From assembly GCA_028288485.1 (NCBI GenBank), contig JAQBNO010000156.1, positions 1-64,000 on the forward strand: 64,000 bases of DNA, read 5' to 3'. Position 1 is the stretch's first letter; each line of letters begins with the position of its first letter. Origin of the DNA: Segetibacter sp. Its GTDB lineage: Bacteria > Bacteroidota > Bacteroidia > Chitinophagales > Chitinophagaceae. The translations under genes were made by a program, and so were the position numbers. Below, piece after piece: positions 34,494-42,317 of this stretch. A model generated the notes under the pieces. It worked only from the letters and a program-made list of their open reading frames with translations. It was not told the DNA's origin and did not search any database.

Positions 34494-37304
34494 CTATTTG
34501 ATCACTATAACCTTTTTAATATATTCCTTGCCTTTATAAAGGATTTTTACATTATAAGTTCCCGAAGTAAGGCCGTCGGTAGAAATTGAAACAGTGGAAC
34601 CTGTTGCTTTCTTTGTTGATTGCTTAACTACCTTTCCAGTCATATCAACCATTATTATTTTAATATTGCCTGTTAACAAGCCTTTCATTTTTATAGTAAG
34701 GATATTGGAAACCGGGTTAGGGTAAACCGTAAACCTATCGTAAACAGGAATGTTAATTGGAACTATTGAAGTATAGATGAACTGTCCGTCGCGATCTACT
34801 TTCTTTATGCGATAAAACACCCTTTCCATTTCAATCGCACGGGCGTTGTCATCGAAGGTATAGTTATGAAGATTATTTGCTTTTACCTCACCGATTTTTT
34901 GATAGGAAATTGCATCGGTACTTCTTTCAACTTCATACCTGTCGAAGTTTAATTCATTTTCGGCGGTCCATTCAAGCCGTACCACATCTCCTGTTAACCT
35001 GGCCTTTAAAAAGATAAAGCTTACCGCCAAAGTACCGGACTGAACTATTGAAAAAGTGCTGTTACTCTTTCCTACAACTTCATTTCCTGCACCTGTTTCA
35101 ATGGCCCTGACCATACAGTCACCTAAAATTCCGGCAGCTTCTGCCCGGCCCTGTAAAGGGGAAGACGGAACGGTCCAGTTATACCTGCCGCTAGTTGCGG
35201 CGGCACTGCCGATATTTATCCAGGTTCTTCCACTATCGGTTGAATATTGCAGCAATACGCTGTCTGCAACACTTTGATTACTCCACCTAATAGGGAAGGT
35301 GCTGCCGCTTGTTAAGGTATCGTTAGCTGCAGGCTTAAGAATGCTTAGCTTGTTGTTATTGCTCCTAAACGAGTGGCCATCATAACTTCCACCATGAAAT
35401 TTTGTGGAAGAAAAAGACGCGGCTTTTTTGAATACTCCTGCAAATAATTGAACATCCAGTATTGATTCGTTGTCGGAGTCCGAAATCCTGATCCATAAGC
35501 TGTCCCCCAAAATTTCGGGCAAAGTCCAATTCAACAATTTCTCTGTTGCATCTACTTGTTCTGTAATTGTAAACCACCTTCCGCTTTGCGACAACTTGTA
35601 ACTTAATGCTACTTTTTCAATTCCTTCATGGGTCCATTCTAATGGCATTGCCGTTCCTGAAACTCTTGTAATTACAGTGTCGATAACTAAATCAAGGATG
35701 CCGGGCAGAATTTTGAAAACCTCGTCACTTTGGTCAGTTATACTTGAATCATATGAACTTCTGATACGAATCAGGCAGGTGTTGGAAGTAACACTCGGTA
35801 CGGACCACAAATAACTTCCCGCGTTTGAATAAGAAGTGACAATGTTTTGCCACGTAAGACCTGCATCGGCAGAAAAGGCCAGATCTACATCTTCAACTCC
35901 CTGGCTCTTCCAGGTTATGTGATATTGCTGCTCTGCAGCGAGCTGAAGCGTTTCATTGGGTGCATCCACCAATAAAAATTCCGCTTTATTAGTTGCATAC
36001 GAGTGTCCGTCGTAACTGCCTCCTTTATATTTGGCTGCAGAAATCGCAGGAGTTGATTTGAGCAGAATTTTGGCGTCGCTGTAGGTTGTTGCAGGATTGT
36101 TTGCATCTGATATTTTCAACTTTACAGAATCTGAAATTTCAACAGGTATGACCCAATTAAATAAATGATGAGAAGCATTAGCTGTGTTAGTAATGGTTTT
36201 CCAGGATGTGCCATCAAGGTATTCGATTTTTATCGTACTTACTCCCGTGCTATTCCACGTTATTGGTATTACCTGTCCTTTGTATCTGGTTTCACTTTCT
36301 CCCGGCGTTAGTAATTCAAGGGTGTTTTCTTTAATAACAAACGGAGCATCACTGATGTCAAAGAAGGCCTGTTCTGATGCATCTGATATTTTTACCAGGC
36401 ATTTTGCAGAAGGTGCTGCAGGTACTGTCCAATTATATGTTTGAGAAGCTGCAGATACAGTGGCAGCAATATTAACCCAGTTAACTCCATTGTCTATACT
36501 ATACCAGAGATCAACCTCGTCAACAGCAGTAGATCTCCAGCGAATAGCAAATTGCGTATTGCCGGCGAGCGAGTCTGCTGCATTCGGGGTTAATAAGTCA
36601 ATGCTTTTTTCTTTATTGGTTGCACTACTAAAGCCGTCATAACTGCCTCCCTTATATTTTCGCTCTATCGCCACCGGCAGCGTACGTAATGTAAATGACA
36701 CGTTCGAGGTATCATTTAGCTCAGGACTTTCCTGCGATTGAATAAGTATATAACATTTTGCAGCGTTTGTATCCTTAACAACCCAGTTAAAAAGACCTGT
36801 ATTGGCAGGTATATTATCAGCAATTTGGGTAAATGAAAGTTTATTGTTGTATGAGGCAAGTAACCTTACATTTCCAATCCCCGAAGAAGTCCATCTAATG
36901 GGTAGCGCAGTGTTTCCAAAAACTGATGTTGATTCAACCGGGTCAAGAGTCACCGCTGGTTTGGGTATCGAGAATGGATTGCCGGGATAATTTGAACTTG
37001 TTATAGCAGTGTTTTCAATGTCGGAAATCCTGATATAACAGCTATCTGATTGTTTGTTAACTACTTCCCAGTCATATGAATTTGAGGGGGCAGGATACGA
37101 TTCTTGTATCACCGACCAGCTTCTTCCACTGTCGGTAGATAGTTCTATTTTTATATTGTCAACGTTAGCAGCCTGCCATTGTATTTTTTGCGTAGAAAAG
37201 GCAGTCCAAACGTCACCCTTAGCAGGATGTTCGAGTTGCAAAGCTTGTCCGCGGGCAAAAAAGAAGGCAAAACTTACCAATGACAGTAAGAGTAATCTTT
37301 TCAT
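34494..37304 (-). CDS. Large surface protein with seven Ig-like repeats and T9SS type A sorting domain
   Basis: 936 residues. Signal peptide (cleavage near ARGQAL), then seven divergent Ig-like repeats of about 90 residues, each with a pattern like IRWxSxxVxxVxLxYSxDxGxxW and a closing YNWxVP...CLVKISD. A linker GGSYDGxSxxxN occurs three times, only before repeats 3, 5 and 7, so the duplicated unit is a pair of Ig domains. An Fn3-like domain (RLEWTAENELNFDRYEVERS) follows, then a T9SS type A C-terminal domain starting FTVYPNPVSN and ending KEYIKKVIVIK. It should be secreted by the T9SS and anchored on the cell surface as an adhesin or scaffold. It is 11 nt behind the SUMF1-like gene. Confidence 0.88.
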   Translation of the reverse strand: MKRLLLLSLVSFAFFFARGQALQLEHPAKGDVWTAFSTQKIQWQAANVDNIKIELSTDSGRSWSVIQESYPAPSNSYDWEVVNKQSDSCYIRISDIENTAITSSNYPGNPFSIPKPAVTLDPVESTSVFGNTALPIRWTSSGIGNVRLLASYNNKLSFTQIADNIPANTGLFNWVVKDTNAAKCYILIQSQESPELNDTSNVSFTLRTLPVAIERKYKGGSYDGFSSATNKEKSIDLLTPNAADSLAGNTQFAIRWRSTAVDEVDLWYSIDNGVNWVNIAATVSAASQTYNWTVPAAPSAKCLVKISDASEQAFFDISDAPFVIKENTLELLTPGESETRYKGQVIPITWNSTGVSTIKIEYLDGTSWKTITNTANASHHLFNWVIPVEISDSVKLKISDANNPATTYSDAKILLKSTPAISAAKYKGGSYDGHSYATNKAEFLLVDAPNETLQLAAEQQYHITWKSQGVEDVDLAFSADAGLTWQNIVTSYSNAGSYLWSVPSVTSNTCLIRIRSSYDSSITDQSDEVFKILPGILDLVIDTVITRVSGTAMPLEWTHEGIEKVALSYKLSQSGRWFTITEQVDATEKLLNWTLPEILGDSLWIRISDSDNESILDVQLFAGVFKKAASFSSTKFHGGSYDGHSFRSNNNKLSILKPAANDTLTSGSTFPIRWSNQSVADSVLLQYSTDSGRTWINIGSAAATSGRYNWTVPSSPLQGRAEAAGILGDCMVRAIETGAGNEVVGKSNSTFSIVQSGTLAVSFIFLKARLTGDVVRLEWTAENELNFDRYEVERSTDAISYQKIGEVKANNLHNYTFDDNARAIEMERVFYRIKKVDRDGQFIYTSIVPINIPVYDRFTVYPNPVSNILTIKMKGLLTGNIKIIMVDMTGKVVKQSTKKATGSTVSISTDGLTSGTYNVKILYKGKEYIKKVIVIK

Positions 37305-37315
37305 TGGTAAGTTTT

Positions 37316-38923
37316 TTAATTGTCTGAAGGTGCTAAACGAACTGCGCGGAAACCGTCGAATCCGTTTGTGCCTCCTCTTGTCGAGGTAGAATAAAACCTG
37401 TTAACAGTTTCAGGGACCCGTTCTGTCAGATTAGGAAAACTAGAATGATTTCCAAATGCAGAAAGAACACCTTTCCCATTAACCGAGTAATTAAATTCCC
37501 TGTACCTGGCAGAGCCGAGCGGAACAACAATTTCGCTCGTTATCTTACTGAAATCCATTATTCCATAATAACTTGCTCCGGATGAAATTCTTGTAGAAGT
37601 ATTAGTTGCATAAATTCCAACACGGTAGGGGCCTTGTCCGCCATCGCCATCTATCGTGGAATAAAAGGTTGGATCATAGTTCCTCTTGTCGGCGTCATAA
37701 TCGGCGAAAAACTCGGTGCCGTTTTCTGCGCCGCTAAAAGTTAGAGCGCCATTATAATTGTTTGGAGCGTATGCAGTATCAACGCCCCATGCCTTGTCCT
37801 CCCTATCGGGATAGGCATAATATGGAGGAATGGGACCGCGGCAAGCTTTTTCAAACTCCAGTTCACTCATCGGGCGCAAGCCCGACCATTCTGAAAAAGA
37901 AAGAGCCTTGTTCATGTCCATTTGAGCGTACGCTCGGTCGGGCCTGCTGACAATGAACCTGGACTGTAATGAATCGAAAGTAATTGAATGACGTTTTGTG
38001 TCGTTAGGATCAGGACCACCATTATAGAAGAACTCCAGGAAACGCCAAACAGCCTGTAGTTGTTTTGGTATTGATTTAAGAGCGTAAGGGTTAACCGGGT
38101 TTTGAACATCATTCATTACACTTGCAGTTGTATCGCTGGCACAAACGGTGTTTAAAAAATCAGTATACTGTCCCTGTGTCACTTTGTACTTCATGCAATA
38201 GAAACCTTTGTATCCCGTTGGAAAATTAGGATAATCCGCTACCTTATCATCATTCATATCCAATCCACCAATACCAGATATCCGAATGCCGTCATTAGTT
38301 ACAGTATTATCATCAACACTACCGCTTGAGTAAAGACCGCCGGTATTTATTAAATGGCTCCATCCATCGGTAATTAACGCGTAATTATTTTGCGGACTTT
38401 TTAATTGAAAGGAATTCAAACTCCGGGCACTTCCATTGCCGTCGCCGAGGCAATAATTTCCTTCAGCCACGTATACCATTTCGGTAGCAAATACCCGAAC
38501 TTCAACGCTGTCTATATTAATTACACCTGCCGCCCCGTAATTCCATAACAACTTAACATTCTCACTTGCAACATTGCCCGATCCTACAGCAGATCTGTAA
38601 AAAAATGCACCCGTAAGATCATCAGGAACTACAATTTTCATTGATGATATACCTGTTCCAAAACTGTTTCCCGACCTGGAAAATTTTGCGTGCTTCCATT
38701 TCCACGTACTGTCTTTTGGTTCTTTGTATTTTACGATGATCCATGCAGCGTCCCAGTTAATGCTATCCCGCCATGAGTTCTCCCACGAAATGTTCATTTT
38801 AATACTAACTGTTTTTGCAGTTCGATTTGTATCTGTTAAAGCAACTTTTTGCAATCGCATATTGTTTGCAAATAAGCAGGAAGAGAAAAGCAAAAAAAAG
38901 ACCGCCAGGTAAAGAATCCTCAT
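37316..38923 (-). CDS. Secreted SUMF1/formylglycine-generating-enzyme-like protein
   Basis: 535 residues with a signal peptide (cleavage near LFANNM). Residues about 20-150 form a beta-rich domain with many Trp residues; about 150-535 carry the FGE-sulfatase fold: EMVYVAEGNYCLGDG, GFYCMKYKVTQGQYTDFLN, LRPMSELEFEKACRG and the closing STSTRGGTNGFDGFRAVRLA. The copper-site cysteine pair of true formylglycine-generating enzymes is not evident, so this is more likely a binding or structural homologue, as is common in this superfamily (GldK of the gliding/T9SS machinery is a relative). First gene of an operon with the Ig-repeat surface protein, suggesting a joint surface role. Confidence 0.82.
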   Translation of the reverse strand: MRILYLAVFFLLFSSCLFANNMRLQKVALTDTNRTAKTVSIKMNISWENSWRDSINWDAAWIIVKYKEPKDSTWKWKHAKFSRSGNSFGTGISSMKIVVPDDLTGAFFYRSAVGSGNVASENVKLLWNYGAAGVINIDSVEVRVFATEMVYVAEGNYCLGDGNGSARSLNSFQLKSPQNNYALITDGWSHLINTGGLYSSGSVDDNTVTNDGIRISGIGGLDMNDDKVADYPNFPTGYKGFYCMKYKVTQGQYTDFLNTVCASDTTASVMNDVQNPVNPYALKSIPKQLQAVWRFLEFFYNGGPDPNDTKRHSITFDSLQSRFIVSRPDRAYAQMDMNKALSFSEWSGLRPMSELEFEKACRGPIPPYYAYPDREDKAWGVDTAYAPNNYNGALTFSGAENGTEFFADYDADKRNYDPTFYSTIDGDGGQGPYRVGIYATNTSTRISSGASYYGIMDFSKITSEIVVPLGSARYREFNYSVNGKGVLSAFGNHSSFPNLTERVPETVNRFYSTSTRGGTNGFDGFRAVRLAPSDN

Positions 38924-39709
38924 GTAATTTTCTTTTGATAGTTAAGGTTGTGTAGTTAATGTCATCAAAATATAAAAACGCGTGTGTTACAGAATAAGTG
39001 AGAACATAAGGTGAACCGTAGCGTTTTGCTTTTAATGTTTAAACACACGCATTTAAAACAACGCGGCTCACTCCCCTTTTATTGTTGTAGAAACAGATAA
39101 AAACAGGGTACTTCCCTTACAGATTTTTTTAAAAAACTGATCCGGCTTCTTTAAAAGGAATCGGTCTGTTTCCGGCGATACAAACAGGGAAAGTAACAGG
39201 TTTATCGGGGTTTTGGAGCGCCGATAGAATGCGTAAAAGTAAAGCCGACAACCAGGTTTTAAATTCGGGAGGGCCAAAACCTGCCACTCCAGCCGAAATA
39301 AACGGGAGGACCTAGATTGATGAAAATGGCTATGCTAAGTGTACCATGATTCAATTGGTTTGCGACGATTCTTTTGGTAGCCGGCGGGAGTTATTTTAAT
39401 CCTCATCATTGCAGCGAGTGGAACAGGTGGTCTCACTCCCTCGTTCCGTTGTTCTTCGATTAGCCTTAACAACCTTTTAGCCTTAATAAAAAAAGCCCTG
39501 CGATGGCGTTAGCGATAGCGGTATCGTTTGGCGTTGTTGGAATCGTGAAAATTGAGGCGGGAGTCTAAATGCCCTGTTCACACAAATACTGCAACCTATT
39601 CGATGACTAATGGAACCAAACCTGCAGTTGGTGCTGTTTCTGGTGATACCGCCGGAAACCAATATGCCGCTTTTTTAATTCGTAGGTTAGCTGAATAGAA
39701 TTTGTACAA
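38924..39709. other. Long non-coding stretch upstream of the surface operon
   Basis: No intact gene. An ACGCGTGTGTT / AACACACGC inverted pair lies at about 38978-39054. A right-end fragment TTTTGGTAGCCGGCGGG near 39372, with a mangled left end near 39430, looks like a worn dispersed element. A short coding-like stretch lies near the end (listed separately). Confidence 0.5.
39570..39698 (+). pseudogene. Possible 3' gene remnant
   Basis: An open stretch ending at TAG 39696-39698 encodes NTATYSMTNGTKPAVGAVSG, then DTAGNQYAAFLIRRLAE. Composition looks protein-like and it has an ATG at 39603 giving 31 residues. I recognise no family; it may be the tail of a lost gene or chance. It is followed 12 nt later by a variant B element. 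Confidence 0.2.
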
Positions 39710-39765
39710 GTACAAGTGAGTGACACAACCATGTTAAATAGTAGCAATCCTGCTAAGTACAAAAG
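39710..39765 (+). repeat. Dispersed 60-bp element, variant B
   Basis: GTACAAGTGAGTGACACAAC, then CATGTTAAATAGTAGCAATC, then a worn right end CTAAGTACAAAAG. Confidence 0.75.
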
Positions 39766-39797
39766 CCCTGTCATTATAAAAAGGCAAGGGCTATTTG
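39757..39797 (-). terminator. Probable terminator of the SDR gene
   Basis: On the minus strand AGCCCT and AGGGCT pair around an 18-nt loop, followed by TTTTG, 21 nt after the stop. The stem is short, so support is modest. It overlaps the end of the dispersed element. Confidence 0.45.
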
Positions 39798-39817
39798 GTT
39801 GTAACGGTCATATTTCA

Positions 39818-40552
39818 TCAAGAATTCATAATAGCAAACATCGCTTCTCCTTTTTCACGTAGGTTTTTAGCTCCCGCAATCGGCGCTTCCAGAGTATCAT
39901 TCGCAATCGCTTCCATGGCTTCTTTTAAAAACTCCTGCACGGCTAATCCGCCATGTGACTGAGATTTGTCTGCACGCCTGTCGCTTCCTAGTTCTGTATC
40001 GACAGCGGGAGGGGCTATCTCGAATACTTTAACCGGTGTATTTCTCAACTGGTACCTGAGCGATAAAGTAAGAGAGTGAATAGCCGCTTTTGTAGCGCAA
40101 TAAACAGGCATAAAAGCGATAGGAACGAACGCCAGGCCCGATGAAATATTAATAATGGCAGCATCTGTTTTTGTTGAAAGATGCTGCGCAAAAAGTGAAG
40201 TCAGATGAACAGGTGCAATAAAGTTTGTTTCCACTTCGCTGTTTACACGTGTTAAATCTACCGGTTTTGTAAGGTCTGCCAGCAGTTGTACACCGGCATT
40301 GTTTATAAGCACGTTAACCCCGGGATAATTGCTGATGACCCAGTGTGCCAGGTCTTCGCGGTCTTTGCTATCTGCAACATCGCACACCCGTGTAATAATT
40401 CCCCGATGGCTTTGCTCTATCTCGGTAAGGCGGCTTTGTCTTCTTCCGCAAATAATTACCGTATTTCCGAGCAGTTGAAACTCTTTCGCAAAAGCCAATC
40501 CTATTCCCGACGTGCCTCCCGTAATTAGTATTGTATGTCCTGTTGTTTTCAT
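39818..40552 (-). CDS. Short-chain dehydrogenase/reductase, DltE-like
   Basis: 244 residues. Rossmann NAD(P) motif TGGTSGIGLAFAKEF (about 12-26), an Arg-rich cofactor loop ICGRRQSRL that favours NADPH, NNAGVQ (about 87), and the catalytic triad NISSG ... YCATK (Tyr-x-x-x-Lys near 151-155). The oxidised substrate is unknown; the closest named relative is DltE-type. It is single, flanked by variant B elements at both ends (39710 and 40618). Confidence 0.88.
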   Translation of the reverse strand: MKTTGHTILITGGTSGIGLAFAKEFQLLGNTVIICGRRQSRLTEIEQSHRGIITRVCDVADSKDREDLAHWVISNYPGVNVLINNAGVQLLADLTKPVDLTRVNSEVETNFIAPVHLTSLFAQHLSTKTDAAIINISSGLAFVPIAFMPVYCATKAAIHSLTLSLRYQLRNTPVKVFEIAPPAVDTELGSDRRADKSQSHGGLAVQEFLKEAMEAIANDTLEAPIAGAKNLREKGEAMFAIMNS

Positions 40553-40617
40553 TTTTTGTAGAGTTGCCGCGAATATTTATTGCTTATTAAAGAGTCGACA
40601 CTGCCTCTTCAATTTTT

Positions 40618-40680
40618 ACTTTTTTGGTGACAAACTACCGGTTTTCCAAATCAACCCCGGTTGTGTCACTCACTTGTACG
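40618..40680 (-). repeat. Dispersed 60-bp element, variant B
   Basis: The reverse complement runs from GTACAAGTGAGTGACACAAC to AACCGGTAGTTTGTCACCAAAAA. The right end carries a small insertion compared with other copies. Confidence 0.75.
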
Positions 40681-40744
40681 GTATCTTTTTAAGCAGCATT
40701 AGCGAAAGGGAGATAAGCAATTTCTGCAATAGTTATCTCCACCC

Positions 40745-40778
40745 TCATCCGTCAACTGTCATTACCTGCTCATCCGTC
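40745..40778 (+). repeat. Short direct repeat CATCCGTCnACTGTCAT
   Basis: Two copies 26 bp apart, CATCCGTCAACTGTCAT and CATCCGTCGACTGTCAT. Related GACGGATGAC sequence occurs near 4473. Confidence 0.5.
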
Positions 40779-40809
40779 GACTGTCATCGGTCGGCCGTCA
40801 ACTTGCATT

Positions 40810-42315
40810 TTACCTATTATACAAACTAGTCCATTCGTTTAAAAGCTGCTCTGCCTCGGCGGTAACCTGGCCCGGGAGTAAGCGCCAGCCCCAGTTATTT
40901 TCCCCCGACGCCGGTGTATTCATTCTGCCTGTTTCATCTAGTCCTAACACATCCTGGATGGGAAGAATAGCAATTTTTGCCACAGATGAATACGCTAACC
41001 GGCACATTTCGATGTGCATGTCGTCTTCTGTTAAGCTCTTACCAATATATTTTTCGATCTGGTGGTGATATTTGCAGCCTTCCTGCCTGTACCATCCGCG
41101 GATAGTGTTATTGTCGTGCGTTCCGGTATACGCAACAAAGTTTTCAGAATAATTGTGGGGGATATATGGGTTCTTAGGCATTCCGTCGCCAAAAGCAAAT
41201 TGAAGAATTTTCATACCGGGAAAATTGAATGCATCGCGCAGTTCATAAACCGGCTCGTTTATTTCTCCAAGATCTTCAGCAATAAAAGGCAGCTTGCCAA
41301 ATTCCTTTTCAACTACTTCGAAAAAGTGTTTACCGGGGCCCGGCTTCCATTTTCCATTTTTTGCAGTTTTTTCCTCTGCAGGTACTTCCCAGTAATCGGC
41401 AAATGCACGGAAGTGATCAAGACGCACCAGGTCGAATAGCTCCATATTCTTTCGGAAACGCCCGATCCACCAATCGTAATTGTGCTTCTTCAGCACATCC
41501 CATAAAAAAACCGGCATGCCCCATAATTGCCCGTCTTCGCTGAATGCATCAGGAGGTACACCGGCCGCTCCAATCATCTTACCGTCTTTATCAACGCTAA
41601 AAAGATGGCGATGAGCCCACACATCAACGGAGTCGTAACTTATATAAAACGGTAAGTCTCCGAACAATTGAATCCCCAGGTTATTGCAATAAGACTTTAA
41701 TTCGTGCCATTGTTTCGAAAACAGGTACTGCAGCCATTTGATCTTCTCAATTTCTTCCAGGTTACCAGCTTCAAGCTTGTGCAAGGCCGACTTATCTCTT
41801 AATTTATATTCATCGGGCCATTGAAACCATGGCTTGCTGTCATTTTTCTGCTTCAGAAGCATGTAAAGAGCAAAATCATCGAGCCAGCCTGCTTCTTTTT
41901 TCTTAAAATCGGTGAAGTCTTTTTTTAAAACATCGCCGTTTCCCTGTTGAAAGTTTCCCCACGCTTTGGCAAAAATGATCTCTTTCACCCGTGCTGCTTC
42001 CTTATAATTAGTAATGCCCTGCTGCGATAATTCCAGGGTTGCTAGTTCATCAGCATCAAACAACCCTTCGGCAGCTAATACTTTTGGACTAATCAATAGT
42101 GTATTTCCCGCACGGCTCGATATTGAACTATAAGGCGAATGTGCTTGTCCCTCTTCAGTTGGATTGAGGGGTAATAACTGCCAGTACTTTTGTTTGCTCC
42201 TGTGCAAAAAGTCTGCAAATTTTTTTGCTTCCGGCCCCATATCACCTATTCCAAACACTGACGGCAACGAGGTGATGTGCAGTAAAATTCCGGCGCCTCT
42301 TTTGTTTTCGGTCAT
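40810..42315 (-). CDS. malQ: 4-alpha-glucanotransferase
   Basis: 501 residues, GH77. Moves maltodextrin segments between chains and releases glucose. Landmarks: YWQLLPLNPTEEGQAHSPYS near the start, the nucleophile segment VRLDHFRAFADYWEVPA, the acid/base IAEDLGEI, and TGTHDNNTIRGW. This is the short, plain bacterial form with no starch-binding domains. It starts 2 nt after the treY stop, so it is the last gene of the glgX-treZ-treY-malQ operon, handling the short oligosaccharides left by the other enzymes. Confidence 0.96.
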   Translation of the reverse strand: MTENKRGAGILLHITSLPSVFGIGDMGPEAKKFADFLHRSKQKYWQLLPLNPTEEGQAHSPYSSISSRAGNTLLISPKVLAAEGLFDADELATLELSQQGITNYKEAARVKEIIFAKAWGNFQQGNGDVLKKDFTDFKKKEAGWLDDFALYMLLKQKNDSKPWFQWPDEYKLRDKSALHKLEAGNLEEIEKIKWLQYLFSKQWHELKSYCNNLGIQLFGDLPFYISYDSVDVWAHRHLFSVDKDGKMIGAAGVPPDAFSEDGQLWGMPVFLWDVLKKHNYDWWIGRFRKNMELFDLVRLDHFRAFADYWEVPAEEKTAKNGKWKPGPGKHFFEVVEKEFGKLPFIAEDLGEINEPVYELRDAFNFPGMKILQFAFGDGMPKNPYIPHNYSENFVAYTGTHDNNTIRGWYRQEGCKYHHQIEKYIGKSLTEDDMHIEMCRLAYSSVAKIAILPIQDVLGLDETGRMNTPASGENNWGWRLLPGQVTAEAEQLLNEWTSLYNR

Positions 42316-42317
42316 AC

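Noticed and set aside
39502-39570. Short frame starting ATGGCGTTAGCG upstream of the variant B element at 39710
   Set aside because: 21 codons of Ala/Val-rich sequence with no homology or initiation context.
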